NCBI GenBank assembly: GCA_020723285.1
Contig: DYJE01000015.1
Coordinates: 38,190 to 102,189, forward strand
From: Desulforapulum autotrophicum
GTDB taxonomy: Bacteria; Desulfobacterota; Desulfobacteria; Desulfobacterales; Desulfolunaceae
DNA: 64,000 bases
Reading direction: 5' to 3'
Shown here: piece by piece, positions 36,308 through 44,632 of the stretch
Numbering within the stretch: position 1 is the first letter of the stretch
How the letters are laid out: each line of letters starts with the position of its first letter
Notes under the pieces: model-generated
Database searches by the model: none
What the model was told of the DNA's origin: nothing
Seen by the model: only the letters and a program-made list of their open reading frames with translations
Program-made: the position numbers and the translations under genes

Positions 36308-37066
36308 TCATGATCCGGTCTCTGCCCTTTTCATCAGCTCCCGTTCCTTTTTCTTCCGTTCGCGAAGGGTGACGGCCATTTGGGCCTCCAGTTTCTGGAG
36401 GTCCTGCATTTTCTGCTTCGAGGACACGGTGGTGTCGTAAAAAAGCTCCATCCGTTTCAGATCGAACGCGTCGAAAATTTCCTCGTCACCGAAAAAGGCA
36501 TCCGCGACGTCGTCCGAGAAATATTGGGCTCTCAGTTGTTTTTTTTCGTCGTAGACGGCACGGAGTTTTTCCACATCGCCGCCCGTCTGGGGAAGGCCTG
36601 AACCGTCCTTTGTCAGGGAGGCCGCCGCGCGTTTATACTCCAGGTAGTTATCAAGAACGGCTTCGGCTTCTTTCGCCGCACCGGCCGGCAGGGACTTCTC
36701 GATGTTTTCACGCAGGCGGCCCACGGCTTTGTCCATGCCTTCCGCCTCGCTTCCTGCGAGAAAAAATTCGAAACGGCTGCGGATGGAATGAAGGGGAATA
36801 AGCGCCCCGTTCACGTCGGCGGTAAGGGAACCGGCCACCGGTTTCTGTTTCAGGGTCCCGGGAAGATCGCCAAAAGAGGAAAGATAAGCGCCTTCGGGAT
36901 TGTTCACCCGGCCGTCGTCCGATCCTGCCGGAAGTCCTTCCGAGGTCTGGGCGTTAATATGCTTGGAGTCTGACGATGACGATCTGTGGGGCAGGTATCG
37001 GGTCAGGGCAAAGACAGCGAGGACCGCTGCGCACAGCGCGGCGGCGATCATCCCATTTTTCTTCAT
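36308..37066 (-). CDS. Lipase-specific foldase (Lif) / lipase chaperone
   Basis: A 252-aa membrane-anchored chaperone that would fold secreted lipase in the periplasm. A single N-terminal membrane anchor (MIAAALCAAVLAVFALT) is followed by a variable Ser/Gly-rich linker, then the conserved Lif signature region RSRFEFFLAGSEAEG (family form RxxFDYxLSAxGE), a helix-rich extended domain and FFGDEEIFDAFDLKRMEL. The start is ATG 37066, with GGAGG 10 bases upstream; the ATG at 37075 directly abuts this site. No lipase gene lies beside it. Confidence 0.8.
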   Translation of the reverse strand: MKKNGMIAAALCAAVLAVFALTRYLPHRSSSSDSKHINAQTSEGLPAGSDDGRVNNPEGAYLSSFGDLPGTLKQKPVAGSLTADVNGALIPLHSIRSRFEFFLAGSEAEGMDKAVGRLRENIEKSLPAGAAKEAEAVLDNYLEYKRAAASLTKDGSGLPQTGGDVEKLRAVYDEKKQLRAQYFSDDVADAFFGDEEIFDAFDLKRMELFYDTTVSSKQKMQDLQKLEAQMAVTLRERKKKERELMKRAETGS

Positions 37067-37134
37067 GAATGGCATACCTCCGGTTTATGGACGTGAGTGA
37101 CGGTATCGGATGATGTTTTTTGCCTCTTTTTAAA

Positions 37135-37194
37135 ACGGCGGGTCTGTTTTGTCCAGCATAAAGGAACGCCGTTTCATTTCAGGTGACCCGCCGT
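37135..37194. promoter_or_regulatory. Long inverted repeat upstream of the small protein and birA
   Basis: ACGGCGGGTC at 37135-37144 pairs perfectly with GACCCGCCGT at 37185-37194 across a 40-nt loop that itself holds an AACGCCGTT element. It is in the 246-base gap between the Lif gene and the next gene, about 120 bases upstream of the latter. It could be a DNA operator or a structured mRNA leader; I recognise no known riboswitch in it. Confidence 0.45.
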
Positions 37195-37312
37195 CCGAGA
37201 CCCTAACATCCGTGGTTTCCAAAGGAGGGCATCCAGATGTTTACAGCCATGGAGTGTCTGTGATAAACATTCCTGATTTCAAGGATATGAACCGATCACA
37301 GAGAGGGTTAAG

Positions 37313-37501
37313 ATGGCCAAACAGAAGATCACGAAAAAAGATCTGGAAGAACGGGAAGCGGCGATGAAAAGCCTGCCGCCCAGCATACGGAACAGCATGA
37401 CCGATGAAGAGAAGGAGCTTTTTCTTCACGGCGAGGAATGGCCCGAGAGCCTGTTCGAAAAACTCAGCGAGTTTATCGTGAAGAGCGAAGACCTTCCATA
37501 G
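37313..37501 (+). CDS. Small hypothetical protein, 62 aa
   Basis: Very polar, helix-prone protein rich in Lys and Glu (KKDLEEREAAMK, DEEKELFLHGEEW) with no membrane segment. Its codon use matches the region, and it lies in a tight pair with birA, whose start is 8 bases after this stop. GAGAGGG lies before the ATG. I do not recognise a family. Confidence 0.6.
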   Translation: MAKQKITKKDLEEREAAMKSLPPSIRNSMTDEEKELFLHGEEWPESLFEKLSEFIVKSEDLP

Positions 37502-37509
37502 AGGCGTAT

Positions 37510-38499
37510 ATGAGCACACGGGAAAAGCTTCTGGCTCTTCTGAAAGAAAGCCGTGGAACCTGTGTTTCCGGCGAGTCCCTCACGGAAAAACTCAAGGTGA
37601 GCCGGGCTGCGGTGTCCAAGCACGTGGCGGCCCTCAGGCAGAACGGGTATGACATCGCCGCCTCGCCGGGAAAAGGCTATATGTTCAGGGAAACACCGGA
37701 CCTTCTTCTTCCCGAAGAAATCCGTCACGGTCTTGAAACCGCCGTTTTCGGACAAAAAACCATCGATTACCACACCCTCATCGCCTCCACCAACGACCGG
37801 GCCAAGGAACTGGCTGCGGAAGGCGCGGAAGAAGGCACCCTGGTGCTGGCCGAAAACCAGAGCAGTGGAAGAGGCCGCAAAGGGCGCAGCTGGTTTTCCG
37901 ACGAGGGCGGCGGAATCTGCCTTTCCATGATTTTAAGGCCGGTGATGAATCCCGCCGAAGCGTCCCGGCTCACCCTGATGACCGCCGTGGCCCTGGCGGA
38001 AACCATGACGGACGTCACGGGTCTTTCCGTGAACATCAAATGGCCCAACGACATCCTTGTCCGGGGCAGGAAGCTGTCGGGAATCCTCACGGAAATGAGC
38101 ATGGAAATGGACCGCGTGGATTATGTGGTGGTGGGTGTGGGTGTCAACGTCAACAGCGACAGCCGCCTTTTCCCTGCGGATGTCCGGGATATCGCCGCCT
38201 CCCTTGCTGGTGAAGCGGGACGCCCAGTGTCCCGAGCCGATCTGGTCCGTCGTTTTCTCAAGCGGTTTGAAGAATGTTACAGCCTGATCACAGGCCAGGG
38301 CTTCAAGGCCATCATGGACCGCTGGAAAGCCCTGTCAGACATCATCGGCCGCGATGTGGCCGTGGACCTCATCGGATCCCGCATCCGGGGACGGGTGGAG
38401 GATGTGGACGGCGACGGGATTCTCGTGGTCCGTGACGAACAGGGGGAGGTTCACCGGGTCATTTCAGGCGATGTGCTTCTTCAGGATCTTCAGGCATGA
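37510..38499 (+). CDS. birA: Biotin-[acetyl-CoA-carboxylase] ligase / biotin operon repressor BirA
   Basis: Bifunctional 329-aa BirA: an N-terminal winged helix (about residues 1-62, SLTEKLKVSRAAVSKHVAALR) and a biotin-protein ligase domain with biotinyl-AMP loop SSGRGRKGRSW, KWPNDILV and VGVGVNVN. It attaches biotin to carboxylases and may repress biotin synthesis. ATG 37510 follows a GAGG and lies 8 bases after the small gene's stop. The 3' end overlaps the MerR-TetR gene by 10 bases in convergent orientation. Confidence 0.93.
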   Translation: MSTREKLLALLKESRGTCVSGESLTEKLKVSRAAVSKHVAALRQNGYDIAASPGKGYMFRETPDLLLPEEIRHGLETAVFGQKTIDYHTLIASTNDRAKELAAEGAEEGTLVLAENQSSGRGRKGRSWFSDEGGGICLSMILRPVMNPAEASRLTLMTAVALAETMTDVTGLSVNIKWPNDILVRGRKLSGILTEMSMEMDRVDYVVVGVGVNVNSDSRLFPADVRDIAASLAGEAGRPVSRADLVRRFLKRFEECYSLITGQGFKAIMDRWKALSDIIGRDVAVDLIGSRIRGRVEDVDGDGILVVRDEQGEVHRVISGDVLLQDLQA

Positions 38500-39395
38500 T
38501 CTTTTGCGCCCACCGGGATGTAAGGAAAACCCTTGACGATGAGATCCATTAAAAAACGGTCGATCTGTTCGAAGGAGTATGCGTCGTCAAACGTCATCCG
38601 CAAGGCCAGCATCTCCACGATCCCCACCAAGGTGTAGGCGAAAAGCTCAGGATCCACGGACCTGAAAACACCCGCGTCCATCAGGGCTCTGGCCTCCTCG
38701 ATCAAAGGACCGGTGATACGCAGGTAAGCTTTCCGGACCATGTTTCTGGCCCATTCATGCCCCGCCATCTCGCCCCGAACCTGATTGAGGATATCGCTGT
38801 ACTTTCTGAAATTGGCGTAAAAGATATGCCCCCTTAAAAAAAGCCTGCGGAGCGGGTCCTCTTCGCTCCGGATCGCGGCTTCCGCGTTTTCGATCAGTCC
38901 CAGAAGGAGCTGATCCACCGACTCCTCGAAAAGATCCTGCTTGGTTTTGAAATAGATGTAAAACGCGCCGGTTGAGATGCCAAGGGACGCTGTGATGTCG
39001 TGGATGGTGGCGTTTCTGTACCCTTTGGCCAAAAAAACGTTCAGCGCCGCGCGGATGATTCTATCACGCTTTTCCGATCTGGACGTCGACGGCTCCAGCG
39101 ATGCGCGGAGGGTTTGGGCAAGAGGGTCTCGTTCGGTTCCGGGTAGCATTTTTTTGATGAACGTCCCCGGCAGATCGTGTTTCATCCGCGAAATGAAAAT
39201 CAGCCGGTCCACATGGGTCTCGTCGTAATACCCCATGGTTTTCCCCGTTTTTTCCGGGGGATGGAGCAGCCCTTTGCGGATGTAGTAATGGATGGTGGTC
39301 CGGGGGACACCCGTTCGCGCGGACAGATCGCCGATTCGCATGACCGCTCTGTGCGTGTTCTCTTTAAACTCCCGTTCATCGGCGGCGTTTTTCAC
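38490..39395 (-). CDS. MerR-TetR fusion transcriptional regulator
   Basis: A 301-aa regulator with two different DNA-binding domains. Residues about 19-90 are a MerR-type winged helix (MRIGDLSARTGVPRTTIHYYIRKG), and residues about 110-165 are a TetR helix-turn-helix (AALNVFLAKGYRNATIHDIT, SLGISTGAFYIYFKTKQDLF), followed by an alpha-helical TetR ligand domain. The start is GTG 39395 with GGAGG 5 bases upstream; ATG 39341, at the MerR domain start, is an alternative. It faces the RND transporter operon and has its own sigma70-like promoter, so it probably represses or activates that operon. Confidence 0.85.
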   Translation of the reverse strand: MKNAADEREFKENTHRAVMRIGDLSARTGVPRTTIHYYIRKGLLHPPEKTGKTMGYYDETHVDRLIFISRMKHDLPGTFIKKMLPGTERDPLAQTLRASLEPSTSRSEKRDRIIRAALNVFLAKGYRNATIHDITASLGISTGAFYIYFKTKQDLFEESVDQLLLGLIENAEAAIRSEEDPLRRLFLRGHIFYANFRKYSDILNQVRGEMAGHEWARNMVRKAYLRITGPLIEEARALMDAGVFRSVDPELFAYTLVGIVEMLALRMTFDDAYSFEQIDRFLMDLIVKGFPYIPVGAKDHA

Positions 39396-39441
39396 CCCGT
39401 CCTCCCCTTAAAAAATATGGATTTTCAATCTGCATATCGAC

Positions 39442-39470
39442 TGTATACCCATTGGTTCACACTCTGTCAA
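39442..39470 (-). promoter_or_regulatory. Sigma70-like promoter of the MerR-TetR gene
   Basis: On the minus strand TTGACA (39465-39470) and TATACA (39442-39447) are separated by exactly 17 bases. The leader to the GTG at 39395 would be about 40 bases. This is a near-consensus promoter. Confidence 0.75.
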
Positions 39471-39570
39471 TAGGCACAAAGGTGGAACGGCGTCATGAAA
39501 AATGAGGAATGTCTCCACACAATGCCTGTCATTCTTGCCTGTCAGCCACGAACGATATTCACGAATCCGA

Positions 39571-39599
39571 TTGACATTTGCAAAAAACAAAGGTATCCA
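39571..39599 (+). promoter_or_regulatory. Sigma70-like promoter of the RND operon
   Basis: TTGACA at 39571-39576 and TATCCA at 39594-39599 with a 17-base spacer. The leader to ATG 39706 would be about 100 bases and contains the palindrome at 39613-39628. Confidence 0.6.
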
Positions 39600-39612
39600 T
39601 CAGGCATTTGAA

Positions 39613-39628
39613 ATGAACAGATGTTCAT
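39613..39628. promoter_or_regulatory. Palindromic operator ATGAACA-ga-TGTTCAT
   Basis: Two 7-base arms with a 2-base spacer, located just downstream of the expected transcription start of the RND operon. This position and symmetry suit repression by a TetR-type dimer, most simply the adjacent MerR-TetR fusion. Confidence 0.55.
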
Positions 39629-39705
39629 ATCGTGTAAAGCAACTCCTCCGATCCGACACGCCCGATAACGGGCAAATTCAACACCTGACCTGAAGGATGG
39701 TTCCC

Positions 39706-42081
39706 ATGGACCGATGGATTGAAAGGCTTCTTGCGCATTACAAAACGGTTCTGGCCGTTATCGTTATCCTGACGATTCCCTTTGGATACTATTACTCGAA
39801 GCAGACGTACTTCAACCACATCAACGTGTATTTTCCAGAAGGCGACCCTGAAATCGATTATTACGAAGCGTTTCAGGACCGGTTCGGCAACGATGAAGTG
39901 GCGGCGGTGGTGTTCAGGGCCGAAAATATCTTCACCGAGAAAAACATCCAACTGATCCGCCGCCTTACCGACGCCATCAAACCTTTTGACGGCGTCCAGC
40001 GGGTGACCAGCCTCACCGAAACCGAGGTCGCCAGGGGCTCGGAAGACACGGTGGATTTTCAAAAACTGATACCCGTGGATATGGCGTTCACGGCGGAGAA
40101 TCTGGCCGCAGTCCGGAATGAAGCCGTCAGTCATCCCATGATCGCCGATGCCCTGATCTCCAAAGACGCCACCACCACGGCCATCGTCATCGAACTTTCC
40201 CCCATCTCGTCCAACGAGGCCAAGCACGATCTTTTAAACAGCATCAGGAACAAGCTGGAAAGCATCGCGGCGGGTGCTGTCAAACTCCATTACTCCGGCG
40301 GCGCCTACCTGGAAGTGGAGATCAGCGACCTCACCCACAAGGACAACCAGAGTTTCACGCCCATCACGTTTTTCATCATCATCGCCGTGGTTTATTTCAT
40401 GCTCCGGAACCTCACCCTGTCCATCCTGGGGCAGCTCAACATCGTGATCATTCTGATCTGGGGCGTGGGGCTTCTCATCATGTGCGGCGAAAGCATCAAC
40501 TCCGTAACCGTGGTGATCGCACCGATTCTTCTGGCCATATCCATTTCAGACTCCATCCATATCCTGTCGTATTACAGTGAATGCTACCGGGCCAACGGCC
40601 ACGACCACCTCTCAGCGGTGAAAGACGCCATACGTGATCTCTGGTACCCCTGTCTATTCACCAGCCTCACCACTTTCGCGGGCTACCTGTCCTTTGTCAC
40701 CGCGACGGTCCGGCCGGTGATCACGGTGGGGATTTTCACCTCCATCGGGGTCCTGATCGCCTATGCCATGACCATGCTTTTCGCGCCCTCCCTTCTCATG
40801 GCGTTCAGGTCCATCGTGCAAAAGACCCTGTCCACACGAAAACCGGAACGGACACATGACGGAAAAGACAGGCTTTCCCATGTGATCACCCTGATCGGCA
40901 ATAGCGTGACGGCCCATCCCGGTTACATCTGCCTTCTGTTTCTCCTTTTGACGGTGGTGGCCACCTGGGGCGTGAAAGATCTTCAGTTCGAAACGGATTT
41001 CGTGAGCTATCTCAAAGATTCCAACACCATCAAAAAAGACATCCGTTTCATCGAAGACAACATCCGGGGAACCGTTCCCGTGGAGCTGGTGATCCGGGCG
41101 GCTTCACCGGAATACGATTTCACATATCCCGAAAGCCTGAAAAAGCTGGAACAGGTCCAGAAATCCCTGATGGAATACGGCGAAGGCCATTTCACCAGCA
41201 CTTTTTCCGTGGCCGACTACATCAAGGAAATGCACGGGGCCTTCACCGGTGGAACCAGCGCGTCGGCCGCCGTTCCCCATCGGCAGGACGAAATCACCGA
41301 TTACTACGAACTGGGCGATACGGCCATTTTCAAGCGCTGCGTGTCAGCGGACCGCATGGAGGCCAGGGTCACCGTCTCTTCGAAATTCGGCAGCACGAAA
41401 AGCTCCGAACGGTTCACCCGTTTTCTCGACAGCGACATCCGGCCCCTGCTGGGCGACCGTTACAAACTTCATTTCACCGGAATGTCGGCCCTGTACATCA
41501 CCATGGACCGGAACCTGAAATACAGCCAGACCTGGAGCTTCGTTTCGGCGCTGGCCGTGATCACCCTCATGATGTTCTTTGTGTGCCGCAACGTGAAACT
41601 CACGGTCATCAGCCTGATTCCCAACCTGTTCCCGATCTTCGTCACCTTCGGCATCATGGGCTGGTTCAACATCCCTCTGGACGCCGCCACCATCATGATC
41701 GCCAGCATCACCATCGGTCTTGCCGTGGACGACACCATCCACTTCATCACCTGGTTCCGCCGGAGCCGGGAAGCCGGGCTGGACACACGGGAATCGGTGC
41801 TCCAGACCTTCAGAGACGCGGGGAAACCCATCGTGATGACCTCGGTGGTGCTCTGTCTGTCCTATCTTGTCCTTGTCCTGGGATCGGTGAAACCCATCGT
41901 CGCCTTCGGGGCACTGGCCAGCCTCGCCATGTTTTTCGCCCTTCTGGGAGATCTTTTCATTCTTCCGGCCCTGCTCCTGATCTTCAAACCGGACATCCGG
42001 CCGGCCCGGTGCTTTGCGGACAAAGAGGAACCCCTTGAAACCAACGATATCAAAACCGAACTGGCGGAAGCTCTGGAGTGA
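39706..42081 (+). CDS. RND-family (MMPL) transporter with sterol-sensing-like domain
   Basis: A 791-aa inner-membrane exporter. It has an N-terminal membrane segment (HYKTVLAVIVILTIPFGYYY), two large periplasmic loops, and two blocks of about five membrane segments (around residues 220-380 and 605-780), the arrangement of RND/MMPL proteins. Conserved acidic patches (ISDSIHILSYYSE and GLAVDDTIHFITWFRRS) match the proton-relay motifs of the two halves. The likely cargo is a lipid or hydrophobic compound. Start ATG 39706 follows GAAGG by 9 bases; ATG 39697 is too close to that site. The gene overlaps none, but the barrel gene starts 4 bases after its stop. Confidence 0.9.
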   Translation: MDRWIERLLAHYKTVLAVIVILTIPFGYYYSKQTYFNHINVYFPEGDPEIDYYEAFQDRFGNDEVAAVVFRAENIFTEKNIQLIRRLTDAIKPFDGVQRVTSLTETEVARGSEDTVDFQKLIPVDMAFTAENLAAVRNEAVSHPMIADALISKDATTTAIVIELSPISSNEAKHDLLNSIRNKLESIAAGAVKLHYSGGAYLEVEISDLTHKDNQSFTPITFFIIIAVVYFMLRNLTLSILGQLNIVIILIWGVGLLIMCGESINSVTVVIAPILLAISISDSIHILSYYSECYRANGHDHLSAVKDAIRDLWYPCLFTSLTTFAGYLSFVTATVRPVITVGIFTSIGVLIAYAMTMLFAPSLLMAFRSIVQKTLSTRKPERTHDGKDRLSHVITLIGNSVTAHPGYICLLFLLLTVVATWGVKDLQFETDFVSYLKDSNTIKKDIRFIEDNIRGTVPVELVIRAASPEYDFTYPESLKKLEQVQKSLMEYGEGHFTSTFSVADYIKEMHGAFTGGTSASAAVPHRQDEITDYYELGDTAIFKRCVSADRMEARVTVSSKFGSTKSSERFTRFLDSDIRPLLGDRYKLHFTGMSALYITMDRNLKYSQTWSFVSALAVITLMMFFVCRNVKLTVISLIPNLFPIFVTFGIMGWFNIPLDAATIMIASITIGLAVDDTIHFITWFRRSREAGLDTRESVLQTFRDAGKPIVMTSVVLCLSYLVLVLGSVKPIVAFGALASLAMFFALLGDLFILPALLLIFKPDIRPARCFADKEEPLETNDIKTELAEALE

Positions 42082-42085
42082 CCGC

Positions 42086-43522
42086 ATGACCGGCAGGATA
42101 AAAAACAGGGCGATCGTTCAGGGGTTCAGCCTGGTGTTCAGCCTATTTTTTCTGATCATGACTCAGGCTGCGGCATCGGAGCAAGATTCTTCAGACAGCC
42201 GTTTCACCTTTTCCGGGTTCATTGAACTGGAAAACCAGGTCAACACCCGCACGGATCAGGATTTTCAAGACGCGGTGAAGAAAAACGAAGCCCGGGGAAA
42301 GTTCAAAATCCGCTGGGGCGAAGACAACGCCCATGTTTTCCTTTCACCGGATGTCTATGTTTCATCGGCCCTGTTCAAATCGGACAATGACAACACCTGC
42401 GCCTACAGCGACGACGCTGATGTGGCGCGAAACGGCCGGATATCCGATCGCGGATACGAAATCAGCCTGAACGAAGCCTACGTCCACGTGGGCGGCGGCA
42501 AAGCCAGACTCCGGGTCGGTAACCAGATCTACGGCTGGGGCACGGCGGACGTGTTCAACCCCACATCCTATTTCAATCCTTACGACATGCGGGAGACGTT
42601 CTTCAAGGATGATGACGAGATGAAGCTGGGCGTGCCGTCGGTGTCAGGCATGGTGTTTTTCGAAAATCTCACCATGGAAATGGTCTTCGTTCCCTTCCAC
42701 ATTCCGGGTGTCATCGCCGGAAACGGCAGGTACTGGGAAATAAACATGGACAACTACCAGCTTCCCATCGTATTCGATGACATCCGGCCCCTTGACCGGG
42801 ACCTTCAAAACTGCGGGTTCGGCGTCAGGTTTTCGTCCACGGTGTTTGGAACGGACCTGTCCTTCAGCGCCTATCACGGCCCGGACAAAGACTTCCTGTA
42901 CCGGCCCGCCGAAATTCTCATCGAACCCGACGAACCCCTGGCTGTCCGGGTCGTTCCTGAAACGTATCCGGTGACGTACCTGGGAATGGACCTGTCCAAA
43001 TCCCTGGACACCTTCGTGTTCCAGGCGGAACTTGCGATTTCCCCGGATAAAAGAGCCTGCCTCGAACAGAACACGGCGGATGCGGCGGATATCCGGTTTC
43101 CTTACACCGTGAAACGGAGCGGGTATCTTGCCTATGCCCTGGGTTTCAACTATTTCATCCCCCTTCATCAATGGATACAAGACCATGAAGGCGACACGGT
43201 TCTCACCGTGGAATGGTATCAGGCCCTGTTCAAAGAAAAAGACAGGGCCGAACCCATGGTCTCCGATTTCATTTCAGCCCGGTTTGAGGACACGTACGCA
43301 AGGGGCCGGGTGCCTGTGGCCCTCACCTGCCTGGTGTCCGTGGATAAACCTGGAGCCGTGATCTGGCCGAAAATCGGCTACGACTTTCAGAACGGCCTGT
43401 CCACCAGTCTGTCCTATATTTTTCTGGATGGCCGGAGCGACGCGCCGAACACCACGGAATCCCTGTTCTACTACTTCCGGAACAACGATACCCTGATATG
43501 GAAAATTCATTATGATTTCTGA
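42086..43522 (+). CDS. DUF1302-like outer-membrane beta-barrel protein
   Basis: A 478-aa protein: signal peptide (FSLVFSLFFLIMTQAAA), then a beta-rich chain ending in IHYDF, a Phe barrel signal. It contains VGNQIYGWGTADVFNPTSYFNP, typical of DUF1302-type outer-membrane proteins that are often encoded with RND transporters and LolA-like proteins. GGAG overlaps the RND stop region and precedes ATG 42086, so it is co-translated. It may provide the outer-membrane passage for RND cargo. Confidence 0.78.
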   Translation: MTGRIKNRAIVQGFSLVFSLFFLIMTQAAASEQDSSDSRFTFSGFIELENQVNTRTDQDFQDAVKKNEARGKFKIRWGEDNAHVFLSPDVYVSSALFKSDNDNTCAYSDDADVARNGRISDRGYEISLNEAYVHVGGGKARLRVGNQIYGWGTADVFNPTSYFNPYDMRETFFKDDDEMKLGVPSVSGMVFFENLTMEMVFVPFHIPGVIAGNGRYWEINMDNYQLPIVFDDIRPLDRDLQNCGFGVRFSSTVFGTDLSFSAYHGPDKDFLYRPAEILIEPDEPLAVRVVPETYPVTYLGMDLSKSLDTFVFQAELAISPDKRACLEQNTADAADIRFPYTVKRSGYLAYALGFNYFIPLHQWIQDHEGDTVLTVEWYQALFKEKDRAEPMVSDFISARFEDTYARGRVPVALTCLVSVDKPGAVIWPKIGYDFQNGLSTSLSYIFLDGRSDAPNTTESLFYYFRNNDTLIWKIHYDF

Positions 43523-43550
43523 TCATTCATCTGTAAAAAAGGAGAGCTTC

Positions 43551-44306
43551 ATGAAAACCCGCGCACGTTTGATCCTTGTTCCCGTTTTTTGCTTCGCACT
43601 CACACTGGCCGCTTCGACATCCTTGGCCCTGACGGCCCGTGAAATCATGGAGAAAAGCGACCGGCTGGCCCAGCCGGACACCACCCTGAGCGAAGTCTCC
43701 ATGAAAATCGTCACCGGCAAGGACGCCGTGGACAAGGAGTTCACGCTCCAGGGTCTTCGATTGGGAAAAAACGACACCCGGGCGCTGATCACATTCACAA
43801 AGCCCAGTAAAATCAAGCTTCTGACTCACACCCATCCGGATCAGGAAGACGACCAGTGGCTGATGATGACCTCGGGCAAAGCCAAACGCATCACCTCGTC
43901 GGGCAAAGACAAGTCTTTCGTGAATTCCCATTTCTGCTACGAAGATCTTTCGTCCCGGAAGCTGGACGATTACGAATACAAACTTCTTGATCCGAAAAAA
44001 GTCCTTGGGGCCGACTGCCATGTCGTGGAGGCGGTGAAGAAAAAAGGTGCCATGATTTACGACAAGGTCGTCCTTTATGTACGCAAGTCCGATTATTTTG
44101 TGCTGAAAGTGGATTTTTTCAAGGACAGCAAATACCTCAAGACCCTTGAAAACTTCGACATCAAAACCGTGGACGGCATCATCACACCCCACCGCATGGT
44201 GATGACCCTGGCCGACGCCAAAGAAAAAACCGAGCTCACCGTGAAAACCCTGAAATACAACGGTCCCATGGACAAAGCGACGTTCAACAAGGAAGCGTTA
44301 CGTTAA
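43551..44306 (+). CDS. LolA-like outer-membrane lipoprotein-sorting protein
   Basis: A 251-aa periplasmic protein: signal peptide (CFALTLAASTSLA), then a LolA-like fold with an early REIMEKSDRL and the KIKLLTHTHPDQEDDQWLMM segment found in RND-associated LolA-like proteins. It would shuttle lipid through the periplasm between the RND pump and the outer membrane. GGAG lies 6 bases before ATG 43551, which is 28 bases after the barrel gene's stop. It is the last gene of this three-gene operon. Confidence 0.85.
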   Translation: MKTRARLILVPVFCFALTLAASTSLALTAREIMEKSDRLAQPDTTLSEVSMKIVTGKDAVDKEFTLQGLRLGKNDTRALITFTKPSKIKLLTHTHPDQEDDQWLMMTSGKAKRITSSGKDKSFVNSHFCYEDLSSRKLDDYEYKLLDPKKVLGADCHVVEAVKKKGAMIYDKVVLYVRKSDYFVLKVDFFKDSKYLKTLENFDIKTVDGIITPHRMVMTLADAKEKTELTVKTLKYNGPMDKATFNKEALR

Positions 44307-44320
44307 TGCAGGCGCAAGGC

Positions 44321-44395
44321 TGTCCAAAACTTCTGAATGAACGACGATGAAATCGCAGGTCGGGTTCTTCAAACCCGACAAATGACCCGATCCTC
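44321..44395. repeat. Direct repeat copy A (75 bp), including palindromic repeat copy 2
   Basis: Near-identical to 44558-44632, with roughly nine differences. It contains the repeat core GTCGGGTT-cttc-AAACCCGAC with CCCGATCCT. It lies just after the LolA-like gene. Confidence 0.85.
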
Positions 44396-44420
44396 AAAAT
44401 GATCGGACGGTCGTTTTTTT
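44387..44420 (+). terminator. Candidate terminator of the RND operon
   Basis: CCGATC (44387-44392) and GATCGG (44401-44406) form a hairpin with an 8-nt loop, followed by seven T from 44414. It overlaps the end of the direct repeat copy A. Confidence 0.5.
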
Positions 44421-44483
44421 ACGGCGATGCTCTCATTGTGATGGCGGTTGGCCTGTCTGTCATATGCGAGTGCTCCCCATCAC

Positions 44484-44530
44484 AAGGATGGGGCCATATG
44501 TCGGCTTTCGTGCCTCAAGCCGACCTACGA
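44484..44530. repeat. Dispersed palindromic repeat, copy 3
   Basis: AAGGATGGGGCCATATGTCGG, a CTTTCGTGCCTC loop region, and AAGCCGACCTACGA. Nearly identical to 63613-63660 at the right end of the window. Confidence 0.85.
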
Positions 44531-44557
44531 GAGCGTGCTGACTCCTTCGCGATGCAC

Positions 44558-44632
44558 TGTCCAAAATCTCTGATTGGAAGACGATGAAATCGTAGGTCGG
44601 GTTCTTCAAATCCGACAAATGACCCGATCCTC
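44558..44632. repeat. Direct repeat copy B, overlapping the end of the amidohydrolase gene
   Basis: Second copy of the 75-bp direct repeat. Its palindromic core carries the stop codon and the last eight or so codons of the minus-strand amidohydrolase gene, so the protein's tail (DRVICRI) is encoded by repeat DNA. Confidence 0.85.

Noticed and set aside
44399..44587. A 62-aa plus-strand reading in the repeats
   Set aside because: It is made of the dispersed and direct repeats.
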